Assembly: GCA_963740255.1 (NCBI GenBank) | Contig: CAVUDO010000002.1 | Span: 124,001-188,000, forward strand | Direction of reading: 5' to 3' | Source of the DNA: CAVUDO01 sp963740255 | Lineage (GTDB): Bacteria > Actinomycetota > Actinomycetes > Mycobacteriales > Cryptosporangiaceae | Length of the DNA stretch: 64,000 nt | Shown here: positions 55,731 to 64,000 of the stretch, piece by piece | Layout: every line of letters starts with the position of its first letter | Position numbering within the stretch: the stretch's first letter is position 1 | Program-made: the position numbers and the translations under genes | The notes under the pieces: generated by a model | Told to the model about the DNA's origin: nothing | Databases searched by the model: none | Seen by the model: only the letters and a program-made list of their open reading frames with translations

Positions 55731-58099
55731 GCCCATCGGCTGGCGGGCCTCAGGCCCCCGACCCGCGGCCCGTCGATCTCCGCCTCGTCGGTGCCGCGCT
55801 CGGGGCTTGGCTCGCGGCCTGGTGGGCGCTGGGCCGGACGGCTCCGACGGCGTACTGCGTCGCGGTGGCCGGGGTGGCGGTGGCGGCGCTTTGCTGGCGC
55901 GTGGCAGGGCGCAGCGACCGTCATCGCACCATGGCGCTGGTCGCCACGGCGTGTGCGCTCGGCGTAGCGGCAGGATCCGCGTGCTGCGGCACCCGGCTCG
56001 TCGTCCGCGACCACGGTCCGTTGGCCGCGTTGGCCGACCAGCGGGCGTCGGTCACGGTGGAGCTGACCGTTCGCGACGACCCGCGGCAGGTCGGGCCGGC
56101 GTCGCCGGCCGCGACCACCTACGCGGTGCCGGCGTCCCTGGTCGCCGTCGCATACGCCGGCCGGGTGACGACCGCCGGCGACACCCTGCTCGTCCTGGCG
56201 ACCGACCAGTCGTGGCGCGGCCTGTTGCCCGGCCAGCGGGTGCGTGCCGAGGGACGCCTGGCGCCGCCGCGCGGCGGCGACCTGACCGCTGCGGTCCTCA
56301 GCGCCAAGGGCGCTCCCACTCTGGTCGGACGTCCGCCCTGGCTGCAGCGCGCGGCCGGGTCGCTGCGAGCCGGGCTCCAGCGCGCCTGCGTCGGACTGCC
56401 GGCGGAGCAGGGCGGACTGCTGCCCGGCCTCGTGGTCGGCGACACCTCGCGGCTCGATTCCGGTGTCGAGGAGGCGTTCCGCAGCACCGGCATGACCCAT
56501 CTGACCGCCGTGTCCGGCGCCAACCTGGCGATTGTGGCGGGGTTGGTGTTGTTCCTGACCCGGTGGTGCCGGGCGGGTCCGGTGGCCTCCGCGGTGCTGG
56601 CCGCGGTGGCGGTGGCCGGGTTCGTCGTGCTCGCGAGGCCGTCGCCGAGCGTGGTCCGTGCCGCGGCGATGTGCGGGCTCGGCCTGCTGGCCCTGGCGCT
56701 GGGACGGCCGCGCGCTGCGGTGCCTGCTCTGGCCGGCTCGGTGCTGGTGCTCGTGCTCTTCGACCCCGCACTCGCGGGGGCAGCTGGCTTCGCCCTGTCG
56801 GTCGCGGCGACCGCCGGGCTGCTGCTCGTCGCCCCGGGCTGGGCGACCGCGTTGCGGCGGCGGAGGGTGCCGGCGGGCCTGGCCGAGGCGCTCGCCGTGC
56901 CCGCTGCGGCCCAGGCCGCCTGCGCCCCCCTGCTTGCCGCCATGACCGGCACGGTCAGTCTCTCGGCGGTGCCGGCGAATCTTCTCGCCGCGATGGCCGT
57001 GGCGCCCGCCACGATTCTCGGAGTGCTCGCCGCGGTCGCCTCCGTCATCGCCCCGCCGTTGGCCGAGATGTTGGCATGGCTCGGATCCTGGCCGGCGTGG
57101 TGGCTGGTCACCGTGGCGCACGCCGGTGCGGAGGTCCCCTCGGGACTGGCGCCCTGGCCGGGCGGCGCGGCGGGTGGGTGGCTGCTGGCGGCCGCACTGC
57201 TCGGGGTGGCGTCGGTGGCCCGGTTCCGCGCGGCACGGCGGGTCCTGCTGGCCGTCTTGGCCGCGGTGGTCCTGGTCGCGCTGCCGCTGCGGGTGGTCGC
57301 GCCGGGCTGGCCGGCGGCTGGTTGGTTGCTGGTGGCCTGTGACGTCGGGCAGGGCGACGCGTTCGTCCTGCGTGCCGGTCCGAGCGCCGCTGTGGTGGTG
57401 GACGCCGGTCCGGACCCGGCCTTGGTGGACGGGTGCCTGTCCCGACTCGGCGTGGAGAAGGTGCCGTTGATGATCGTCAGCCACCTGCATGCCGATCACG
57501 TCGGAGGACTCGCCGGCGTGCTTCGAGGCCGCAGGATCGGGGCGATAGGGCTGGGACCGTTCACCGAACCCGCGGCGGGACGGGCCCGCGTGGAGGAGGC
57601 GGCCAGGGCGCGAGGCGTGCCGTTCGCCGCGCTCACCGCCGGCCAGCACTACGAGCTCGGCGAGACGCGGCTGCGCGTGCTGGCGCCGACGACGCTGTTC
57701 CACGGCACGCGGTCGGATCCGAACAACAACTCACTGGTGGTGCGGGCTGAGGTCGCCGGCGTCTCGATCCTGCTGTCGGGGGACGTCGAGCACGAGGCGG
57801 AACGCGCCCTGCTCGGTTCGGGCGAGGCGCTGGCCGTGGACGTCCTGAAGGTGCCGCATCACGGCTCGGCGCAGTGCGAGCGGCTGTTCCTCGACGCGAC
57901 CCGACCTCGGGTGGCGCTGGTGGGGGTCGGTGCCGGCAACGGCTACGGGCACCCGAACGCCGGTGTCCTCACGCACCTGCGCCGCAACGGCGCGCGGGTG
58001 CTGCGTACCGACCAGGAGGGTGACATCGCGGTGGTCCGGGGCCCTGGCGGGCTGGCCACGGTCGCCCGCGGAGTGCAGACCACCGCGACCCGTCGTTGA
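55727..58099 (+). CDS. comEC: ComEC/Rec2 family competence protein
   Basis: A 790-residue polytopic DNA channel. The N-terminal DUF4131-like region is followed by the competence domain with many membrane segments (about residues 240-540; signature MTHLTAVSGANLAIV) and a C-terminal metallo-beta-lactamase-type domain from about 545 with SHLHADHVGG and VPHHGSAQ. All domains are intact. The GTG at 55727 overlaps the comEA stop (GTGA). Confidence 0.94.
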   Translation: MSPSAGGPQAPDPRPVDLRLVGAALGAWLAAWWALGRTAPTAYCVAVAGVAVAALCWRVAGRSDRHRTMALVATACALGVAAGSACCGTRLVVRDHGPLAALADQRASVTVELTVRDDPRQVGPASPAATTYAVPASLVAVAYAGRVTTAGDTLLVLATDQSWRGLLPGQRVRAEGRLAPPRGGDLTAAVLSAKGAPTLVGRPPWLQRAAGSLRAGLQRACVGLPAEQGGLLPGLVVGDTSRLDSGVEEAFRSTGMTHLTAVSGANLAIVAGLVLFLTRWCRAGPVASAVLAAVAVAGFVVLARPSPSVVRAAAMCGLGLLALALGRPRAAVPALAGSVLVLVLFDPALAGAAGFALSVAATAGLLLVAPGWATALRRRRVPAGLAEALAVPAAAQAACAPLLAAMTGTVSLSAVPANLLAAMAVAPATILGVLAAVASVIAPPLAEMLAWLGSWPAWWLVTVAHAGAEVPSGLAPWPGGAAGGWLLAAALLGVASVARFRAARRVLLAVLAAVVLVALPLRVVAPGWPAAGWLLVACDVGQGDAFVLRAGPSAAVVVDAGPDPALVDGCLSRLGVEKVPLMIVSHLHADHVGGLAGVLRGRRIGAIGLGPFTEPAAGRARVEEAARARGVPFAALTAGQHYELGETRLRVLAPTTLFHGTRSDPNNNSLVVRAEVAGVSILLSGDVEHEAERALLGSGEALAVDVLKVPHHGSAQCERLFLDATRPRVALVGVGAGNGYGHPNAGVLTHLRRNGARVLRTDQEGDIAVVRGPGGLATVARGVQTTATRR

Positions 58100-58220
58100 A
58101 CTCCGTGGCCGTGGCCCGATCCGACCTCGGTCGGTCGTGCCGGAGGTCCCGACCGGAGGGAGGACCTCCCTTGGTGACCAGAGCGCACACGACGTGCACC
58201 GGCGTGGGACGATCAGGTTC

Positions 58221-59184
58221 ATGCCCGGTCCGGTTCCGTCGCTGCAGCTGGTGGTCGGCGACGACGAGTATCTCGCCTCCCGTGCGGTCGCCGAGATCGT
58301 CGCCGCGGTCCGCGCGGCCGACCCGGCGTGCGACGCGCGCGAGGTCGACGCCGGCCAACTCAGCTCCCGGCGAGCTGCCCGAGCTGGTCAGCCCGTCGCT
58401 CTTCGCCGAGACCCGGGTGATCGTGCTGCGCGCCGGGCAGGACGCGGGGAAAGATCTCGTTGCGGCACTCCTGCGCTACGCGGCCGACCCGGGGGAGGGC
58501 ATCGTTCTCGTCGTGACGCATCTCGGCGGCGCCAAGGGGAAGGCGCTCGCCACGGGGCTCCGGGAGGCCGGCGCGCACACGGTGCCGGCAGCCAAGATCA
58601 CCAAGCATCGCGACCGGCTCGCCTTCGTCCGCGAGGAGGTGGCCCGCCACGGTGGCCGAGCCACGCCGGAGGCGGCCGCGCTGATCCTCGACGCGGTCGG
58701 CAACGACCTCCGGGAGCTGGCGTCGGTGTGTGGCCAGCTCGTCGCGGACACCGACGGACGCATCGACGCCACCGCGGTCGGCCGCTATCATCGCGGCCGC
58801 GCCGAGGTCAGCGGCTTCACGGTCGCGGACGCCTCGATGGTGGGCGACACCGCCGGGGCGCTGGAAGCGTTGCGGTGGGCGCTCGCGGTCGGCGTCGACC
58901 CGGTGCCGATCGCCGACGCGTTGGCGGACGGGGTGCGGACGGTGGCCAGAGTCGCGGGCGCCGGCCGCGGAAACCCCTATCAGCTCGCCGGCACCCTGGG
59001 GATGCCGCCGTGGAAGGTGGAGCGTGCGCAACGGCAGGGACATGGCTGGACCGGCCCCGGCCTGGGGGTCGCGATACGCGCCGCCGCGGCCGTGAACGCT
59101 GACGTCAAGGGCGGCGCCGAAGACCGCGCGTACGCGCTGGAGCGGGCAGTCCTGGCTATCGTCGCGGCCCGCGGAGGCCACTGA
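58221..59184 (+). pseudogene. holA: DNA polymerase III subunit delta, single frameshift
   Basis: Clamp-loader subunit, normally essential. The N-terminus (VPSLQLVVGDDEYLASRAV) is in the frame from ATG 58221, and the rest (ELPELVSPSLFAETRVIVLR, then NDLRELASVCGQL, and KVERAQRQGHGWTG) is in the +1 frame from about 58366. Deleting the T at 58365 gives LSPGELPELVS, the family sequence, and a normal 320-residue protein. A sequence error is the most likely reason, as loss of delta would be lethal. The stop overlaps the next ATG (TGATG). Confidence 0.88.
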
Positions 59185-60560
59185 TGGAGCGGCACGCACA
59201 CGACGACACAACGGAGGCGCGAGTGGACGAGGCTGACGGCGACGCCCGGAGTCCGTTCTACGTGCGCGCTCTGCGGCTGACCGCCGTTCGTCCCGGTCGC
59301 CTCCTCTGCTTCTTCTTCTTCGAGGGCGCGATCGCGCTCGCGGTGATCCTCTCCCTGGCCGAACGGATCAGCTGGTGGTCGGTGCTGGCGTTGCCCGCCG
59401 CGGTGGCCGCCATGGTGAAGCTGAACGACATGGTCGCCGGTGGGCTGGCCCGGCGCACCGGCCGCAGCGTGATCACCAGCCCGTTCGCCCGGCGTCGCCG
59501 CACGACCGGTCCCGCGGTCGGCGTGGTGGCCGTCGAGGCTCCCGACCCGGTTGTCGACCTCGTGCCCGAGCGGGAGCCGGCGTTCGCCCGACCCGAGCCG
59601 GTGTTCGCCCGGCCCGTGGACGAGATCGACGAACTGGCCGCCGTGGCTCTCCCGGAGGGACGCCTCCGCTTCGGGGAGACCGCTCCTGCGCTGGCAGCCT
59701 CGACCACGGCCGTCCGGGTGGCCGGCGGCGGACCGTCGGCCAACGGCACGGGTGCACCGCGCGCGGCAGTGGACTTCGAGCCGGACGTTCCGCTCTCCCC
59801 GGTGCCGGCGGCCGACACGTGGCAGGCCGCGGCCACCGTGCCGCGATTCCCGGAGCCGGTGGACACCTGGAACGCCGACGAGCCGGCAGACCGGTGGCGA
59901 TCCGACGAGACGGCCGGCCGACGGCACGCGGACGAACGGGCCGACCGGTGGCGGTCCGACGAACCCCCGGACCGAGAGCACGCCGACGAGCCCCCGAATC
60001 GGTGGCGTGTGGACGAACCTGCGGACCGAGGGCAAACGGATGAGCCCACCGACCGGTGGCACGCGGACCGGCCGGCGGACCGGTGGCGTGTGGAGGAGCC
60101 GCCCGCCACACGGCACGCTGACGAATCTGCCGACCGGTGGCGCCCGGACGGGACGGCCGACGTCTGGCCCTCGGGGGAAACTCCCCGTCCATGGCGTTCG
60201 GAGGAACCGGCCGACGGGTCTCCGCCACCGGTCGAGGTGCCGAACCGGCGGCGGCGTGCGCAGGAGCCTGCCGACGCGTGGCGTGCGGACGACCCGGCCG
60301 ACCGTTGGCGGGACGAGGAGCCCGCCGAACCCTGGCGTCCGGTCGGCGGTGCCGACCGGTGGCGGTCACCGGAGATGCCGAGGAGCTGGCGGTCCACCGA
60401 GCCGGGCGGATCCTCGGACGACGACGAGGTGCAGTTAGCGGAACCGCGCCGGGAGCCGCCGCTCGTGCCGCGGTACGTCGTGGACCAGCTCCGCGAACAG
60501 GCCGGCCGACTGGCCTCCGGGCTGCCGCGTCATGCTCCGCCTCCGGACGACCAGCGCTGA
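59184..60560 (+). CDS. Membrane protein with about 19 nonapeptide repeats
   Basis: A 458-residue protein I do not recognise. An N-terminal hairpin of two membrane segments (LLCFFFFEGAIALAVILSL and WWSVLALPAAVAAMV, about residues 32-75) is followed by a basic and disordered stretch and then, from residue 227 to 408, about 19 tandem copies of a 9-residue unit with consensus DRWRxDEPA (Trp at position 3, acidic pair at 6-7, Pro at 8). A conserved-looking C-terminal helix (YVVDQLREQAGRL) ends the protein. It overlaps holA (TGATG); a GTG at 59223 is an alternative start. Confidence 0.8.
   Translation: MERHAHDDTTEARVDEADGDARSPFYVRALRLTAVRPGRLLCFFFFEGAIALAVILSLAERISWWSVLALPAAVAAMVKLNDMVAGGLARRTGRSVITSPFARRRRTTGPAVGVVAVEAPDPVVDLVPEREPAFARPEPVFARPVDEIDELAAVALPEGRLRFGETAPALAASTTAVRVAGGGPSANGTGAPRAAVDFEPDVPLSPVPAADTWQAAATVPRFPEPVDTWNADEPADRWRSDETAGRRHADERADRWRSDEPPDREHADEPPNRWRVDEPADRGQTDEPTDRWHADRPADRWRVEEPPATRHADESADRWRPDGTADVWPSGETPRPWRSEEPADGSPPPVEVPNRRRRAQEPADAWRADDPADRWRDEEPAEPWRPVGGADRWRSPEMPRSWRSTEPGGSSDDDEVQLAEPRREPPLVPRYVVDQLREQAGRLASGLPRHAPPPDDQR
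59862..60407 (+). repeat. 27-bp tandem repeat array encoding DRWRxDEPA units
   Basis: Thirteen units are in unbroken 9-codon register from DTWNADEPA to RPWRSEEPA; a 20-codon irregular block follows, then five more units. At DNA level GACCGGTGGCG recurs many times but codons vary, so the array is old enough to have diverged while the register was kept. Confidence 0.85.
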
Positions 60561-60641
60561 TCGCGACGCCCACGACTTGCGGCCGCCGTGGATCCGCTGG
60601 CGGTCGCCGGCAGCGCCGGGCTCGGTCCGGCGCACGCAAGC

Positions 60642-60668
60642 AGCCGCACCGCGATCGGCGGTGCGGCT
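60642..60668 (-). terminator. Terminator of rpsT
   Basis: AGCCGCACCGC (60642-60652) and GCGGTGCGGCT (60658-60668) form a perfect 11-bp stem with a 5-nt loop, 26 nt downstream of the rpsT stop on the minus strand. It can also end transcripts of the convergent repeat-protein gene. Confidence 0.8.
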
Positions 60669-60693
60669 GAGGTGGTAGCTGAAGCGGAGCCGT

Positions 60694-60954
60694 CTAGAGG
60701 GCGGCGGCGCGCCGGGCGATGGCCGACTTCTTGTTGGCCGCCTGGTTCTTGTGGATGACGCCCTTGCTCACGGCCTTGTCCAGCGCACGTGAGGCGGCCT
60801 GAGCCTCGGCGGCAGCAGTCGCCTGGTCGCCGCTGTCGGCAGCCGTGCGGAACTTGCGGACGGCGGTCTTCAGTGAGGACTTGACGGCCTTGTTGCGGAG
60901 GCGCGCCTTCTCGTTGGTCTTGATCCGCTTGATCTGGGACTTGATATTCGCCAC
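60694..60954 (-). CDS. rpsT: 30S ribosomal protein S20
   Basis: Small-subunit protein of 86 residues that binds 16S rRNA. It begins ANIKSQIKRIKTNEKARLRN and contains SSLKTAVRKFR and the conserved ending GVIHKNQAANKKSAIARR. The start is GTG 60954. It is transcribed divergently from lepA, with about 240 bp between them holding both promoters. Confidence 0.98.
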   Translation of the reverse strand: MANIKSQIKRIKTNEKARLRNKAVKSSLKTAVRKFRTAADSGDQATAAAEAQAASRALDKAVSKGVIHKNQAANKKSAIARRAAAL

Positions 60955-61197
60955 GCGTAAGCCTCTGGTGTCGGGTGGTGTCGGATGTCGGCCGGGCACA
61001 CAGCAAGAGCGTTGCCACAGCGCAAGGTCCCAGGTTACCAGGGTCGTCTGGTGCGCACGCACACCGCCGGACCCGCCGCACGCACGCCTCGGCGTCCGGG
61101 TCGTCGGCCGGCGTGGGACGATAAGGAGCGCCGCCCGTCCAGGGCGCCGGCGCCCAGCCGCGGCGCGACCCCAGGTATGAGAAGAGGGAACACCCGC

Positions 61198-63033
61198 GTG
61201 CCCCCGATGCCCCGGCCCGGCTCGACCGACCCGTCGACGATCCGGAACTTCTGCATCATCGCCCACATCGACCACGGCAAGTCGACGCTGGCCGACCGGA
61301 TGCTGCAGAAGACCGGCGTGGTGGAGGAACGCCAGATGCGGGCCCAGTACCTCGACCGGATGGACATCGAGCGCGAGCGCGGCATCACGATCAAGTCCCA
61401 GGCGGTCCGGCTTCCCTGGCAGCTCGACGGCAGCACCTACGTGCTGAACATGATCGACACGCCCGGTCACGTCGACTTCACCTACGAGGTGTCCCGGTCG
61501 CTGGCCGCCTGCGAGGGTGCGGTGCTGCTGGTCGACGCCGCGCAGGGCATCGAGGCGCAGACGCTGGCCAACCTCTACCTGGCACTGGAGAACGACCTGC
61601 ACGTGATCCCCGTGCTCAACAAGATCGACCTGCCGGCCGCCCAGCCGGAGAAGTATGCCGACGAACTCGCCCATCTGATCGGCTGCGAGCCGTCGGACTG
61701 CCACCGGGTGTCCGGCAAGACCGGCGAGGGCGTCGAGCACCTGCTCAACGAGATCGTCCGGCAGTTCCCCGCGCCGACCGGCCGTGCCGACCGGCCCGCC
61801 CGGGCGATGATCTTCGACTCGGTCTACGACACCTACCGGGGCGTGGTCACCTACATCCGGGTGATCGACGGGAAACTCAGCGCGCGCGAGCGGATCCAGA
61901 TGATGTCCACCGGGGCCACCCACGAGCTGCTGGAGCTGGGCGTGATCTCGCCGGAGCCGGTGCCGTCGGCCGCCATCGGGGTGGGCGAGGTGGGCTACCT
62001 GATCACCGGGGTGAAGGACGTCCGCCAGTCCAAGGTCGGCGACACCGTGACCACCCTGGTCAAGCCGGCCACCCAGGCCCTGCCCGGGTACGCCGATCCC
62101 AAGCCGATGGTGTTCTCCGGCCTCTATCCGATCGACGGCTCGGACTACCCCGAACTGCGCGAGTCGCTGGACAAGCTCCGGCTCAACGACGCCGCGCTGG
62201 TGTACGAGCCGGAGACCTCCGCCGCGCTCGGCTTCGGGTTCCGGGTCGGCTTCCTCGGGCTGCTGCACCTGGAGATCGTCCGGGAACGGCTCGAACGCGA
62301 GGCCGGCCTCGACCTCATCGCGACCGCGCCCAACGTGGTCTACCGGGTGATCATGGAGGACGAGCGCGAGCACGTCGTCACCAACCCGAGCGAGTTCCCC
62401 TCGGGCAAGGTGGTCGAGGTGTACGAGCCGGTCGTGCGCGCCACGGTGCTCTCGCCGTCGGACTACGTCGGCGCGATCATGGAGCTGTGCCAGTCCCGCC
62501 GCGGCACCCTCAAGGGCATGGACTACCTCTCGGAGGACCGGGTCGAACTGCGGTACACGCTGCCGCTGGCCGAGATCATCTTCGACTTCTTCGACAACCT
62601 GAAGTCGCGCACCAAGGGCTACGCGTCGCTGGACTACGAGACCACGGGCGAGCAGGCGGCCGACCTGGTCAAGGTCGACATCCTGCTGCAGGGCGAGCCC
62701 GTGGACGCGTTCTCCGCGATCGTCCACAAGGACAAGGCCTACGCCTACGGCGTCTCGCTGACCCAGAAGCTGCGCGAGCTGATCCCGCGCCAGCATTTCG
62801 AGGTGCCGATCCAGGCGGCGGTCGGGTCGCGGGTGATCGCCCGGGAGAACATCCGGGCAATCCGCAAGGATGTCCTCGCCAAGTGCTACGGCGGCGACAT
62901 CAGCCGCAAGCGCAAGCTGCTGGAGAAGCAGAAGGAGGGCAAGAAGCGGATGAAGATGGTCGGCCGGGTGGAGGTCCCGCAGGAGGCCTTCATCGCGGCG
63001 CTGTCCACCAGCGACACCGGCGCCAAGAAGTAG
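61198..63033 (+). CDS. lepA: Elongation factor 4
   Basis: Ribosome-associated GTPase that back-translocates or rescues stalled ribosomes. The protein has 611 residues. The G1 motif AHIDHGKSTLADR is near residue 20, the switch region RERGITIKSQA near 63, DTPGHVDF near 85 and NKID near 138, followed by the EF-G-like domains and the LepA-specific C-terminal domain (ISRKRKLLEKQKEGKKRMK). The GTG at 61198 follows AGAGGGA. Confidence 0.97.
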   Translation: MPPMPRPGSTDPSTIRNFCIIAHIDHGKSTLADRMLQKTGVVEERQMRAQYLDRMDIERERGITIKSQAVRLPWQLDGSTYVLNMIDTPGHVDFTYEVSRSLAACEGAVLLVDAAQGIEAQTLANLYLALENDLHVIPVLNKIDLPAAQPEKYADELAHLIGCEPSDCHRVSGKTGEGVEHLLNEIVRQFPAPTGRADRPARAMIFDSVYDTYRGVVTYIRVIDGKLSARERIQMMSTGATHELLELGVISPEPVPSAAIGVGEVGYLITGVKDVRQSKVGDTVTTLVKPATQALPGYADPKPMVFSGLYPIDGSDYPELRESLDKLRLNDAALVYEPETSAALGFGFRVGFLGLLHLEIVRERLEREAGLDLIATAPNVVYRVIMEDEREHVVTNPSEFPSGKVVEVYEPVVRATVLSPSDYVGAIMELCQSRRGTLKGMDYLSEDRVELRYTLPLAEIIFDFFDNLKSRTKGYASLDYETTGEQAADLVKVDILLQGEPVDAFSAIVHKDKAYAYGVSLTQKLRELIPRQHFEVPIQAAVGSRVIARENIRAIRKDVLAKCYGGDISRKRKLLEKQKEGKKRMKMVGRVEVPQEAFIAALSTSDTGAKK

Positions 63034-63076
63034 CGGGACGGCCGAGCGCCCACGGTAGGGCGGCGGATGCCTGGCC

Positions 63077-63082
63077 TAGGGT
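63077..63082 (+). promoter_or_regulatory. Candidate -10 box (TAGGGT), leaderless MOSC gene
   Basis: TAGGGT ends 7 nt before the ATG at 63090; no SD precedes it. Confidence 0.5.
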
Positions 63083-63089
63083 CGAGGGC

Positions 63090-63749
63090 ATGGAGCAGAA
63101 TTCCGGCCGGCTGGCATCGGTGAATCTCGCCGTGGTGCGCACCGGTGGATGGACCGGCGACATGGGTCGGACGGGCATCGACAAGCGTCCCGCGCCCGGC
63201 CGGGTCCGCGCCCAGGACGATCAGTTGGTCGGCGACACCATCGTCGACACCCGCCATCACGGCGGACGCGACCAGGCCGCCTACGCCTACGCCAGGGAGG
63301 ACGCCGCCTGGTGGGCTGCCGAGCTGGGCCGCGACATCGGGCCCGGAGCTTTCGGCGAGAACTTCTCCACCGAGGGCGTCGACGTCAGCGGGGCGGTCAT
63401 CGGCGAACACTGGGCGATCGGCTCGGCGCTCTTCGAGGTGTCCAGCCCCCGAATCCCGTGCAGGGTGTTCGCCGGCTTCTGGGACGTGCCGGACCTGATC
63501 AAGCGCTTCATCGCCCACGGCGTCCCCGGGGCCTACCTGCGGATCGCCGTGCCCGGGGAGATTGCCGCGGGCGACACCGTACGGGTCGCGCACCGGCCCG
63601 GCCACGAGGTCACGGTGGCCGAGACCTTCCGCGCGCTCACCGGTGACCGATCGCTCGCCGGACGGCTGCTCGAGGCGCCGGAACTGCCCGCGCGGTACCA
63701 CCAGCGCGCCCGGCGCTGGCTCGGTCTGCCGGAGCCGGCGGCGGGCTGA
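63090..63749 (+). CDS. MOSC domain-containing protein
   Basis: A 219-residue protein of the YiiM-like MOSC group, related to the C-terminal domain of molybdenum cofactor sulfurase. Typical features are the TRHHGGRDQAAYAYAREDAAWW segment in two shorter blocks, GAFGENFSTEGVD near residue 90, and the single conserved cysteine in SPRIPCRVF near residue 127, thought to handle sulfur or bind the molybdenum cofactor. Substrate is unknown. The start follows a -10 box at leaderless spacing. Confidence 0.88.
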   Translation: MEQNSGRLASVNLAVVRTGGWTGDMGRTGIDKRPAPGRVRAQDDQLVGDTIVDTRHHGGRDQAAYAYAREDAAWWAAELGRDIGPGAFGENFSTEGVDVSGAVIGEHWAIGSALFEVSSPRIPCRVFAGFWDVPDLIKRFIAHGVPGAYLRIAVPGEIAAGDTVRVAHRPGHEVTVAETFRALTGDRSLAGRLLEAPELPARYHQRARRWLGLPEPAAG

Positions 63750-63753
63750 GCGG

Positions 63754-64000
63754 TCAGGTGGCCGGCGGGATCCGGACGTCAACGCGCCGGGCATCCGGTG
63801 CCGACTTGTCCGGCTTCCAGGTGCCGCTCTCCGCCGTCCAGACGATGCCGGCGTACCCGACCTGTTCGATGCCGTACTCCTGCGCCTTGGCGACGAACCA
63901 GTGTGCCGTACGCCACCCGAGGCTCGATTTGCTGCCCCCACCGACGGCGACGGTCAGCACCGCCGTGTCCTCGTCGGTGCGCGACGCGACCGAGAGCTTG
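63754..64000 (-). CDS. Hypothetical protein, N-terminus off the right edge
   Basis: The last ~81 residues of a protein on the minus strand; the frame stays open to the window edge. It reads AVLTVAVGGGSKSSLGW then RTAHWFVAKAQEYGIEQV and ends VRIPPAT. The WRTAHWFVA...YGI pattern resembles the C-terminal domain of secreted actinobacterial proteins often named heavy-metal transporter, but the call is weak. It converges on the MOSC gene (4 bp between stops). Confidence 0.55.
   Translation of the reverse strand, partial: KLSVASRTDEDTAVLTVAVGGGSKSSLGWRTAHWFVAKAQEYGIEQVGYAGIVWTAESGTWKPDKSAPDARRVDVRIPPAT

Noticed and set aside
54671..57703. 1010-codon open frame on the minus strand
   Set aside because: Antisense to comEA and comEC; composition typical of a mirror ORF.
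59862..60407. CRISPR-like array
   Set aside because: The 27-bp periodic units lie in frame in a coding region, have no spacers and code for DRWRxDEPA; a protein repeat.

Overview
The window is about 64 kb of chromosome from a very high-GC actinobacterium. The evidence is the strong GC3 bias (which produces long mirror ORFs on most antisense strands), frequent GTG and TTG starts, a clpP1-clpP2-clpX cluster behind a ClgR-like box, an ileS T-box with an ultrashort Stem I, a mycothiol-type Rv2466c-like DsbA protein, and a gene order (rne, rplU, rpmA, obgE, proB, proA, nadD, rsfS, gpgP-like, octT-like, degV, comEA, comEC, holA, rpsT, lepA) that follows the mycobacterial/micromonosporal arrangement. 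I cannot fix the genus; a Frankiales, Cryptosporangiales or Micromonosporales-like organism is a guess. No rRNA, CRISPR array, prophage or replication origin is visible.

Layout. 1-7.2 kb: pepN (cut by the left edge), a DsbA-like oxidoreductase, DUF1015, a YegP-like protein, rpiB, an anti-sigma-type ATPase, a YkvA-like membrane protein and a RibD/DHFR-fold protein. 7.2-12.9 kb is the one clearly accessory stretch: a toxin-antitoxin-like pair that abuts a DUF6941 gene, a three-level nest of insertion sequences (an IS3-type orfA remnant split by one ISL3 element, which is split by a second, intact ISL3 element, each with exact 8-bp target duplications), tRNA-Gly, tRNA-Pro, and a MazF-like toxin with its antitoxin and a palindromic operator candidate. 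13-24 kb: metallophosphoesterase, AI-2E-type permease, a lipoprotein serine hydrolase, UDP-glucose dehydrogenase, then tig-clpP1-clpP2-clpX and a nitrilase. 24-26 kb: a coupled pair made of a protein with a perfect EF-hand loop and a WXG100-like protein, with no ESX machinery in sight. 26-36 kb: valS-folC-DUF4233-ndk, a leaderless TetR/SDR operon, and T-box-ileS. 36-44 kb: small and membrane proteins, the radical-SAM pair TIGR03960/TIGR03936, and rne. 44-64 kb: ribosomal proteins L21 and L27, Obg, proline and NAD synthesis, the rsfS/glucosylglycerate-pathway genes, DegV, ComEA/ComEC, HolA, a nonapeptide-repeat membrane protein, S20, LepA and a MOSC protein.

Two themes cross the window. First, many genes have a TAnnnT hexamer 6-9 nt before the start codon, so a good share of the transcripts is probably leaderless. 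Second, between 43.7 and 58.4 kb four conserved genes (rne tail, ferredoxin-NADP reductase, degV, holA), and possibly obgE, are each broken by one single-nucleotide frame change, two or three of them in or beside homopolymers. Because holA is normally essential, local sequence error is the first explanation to test.
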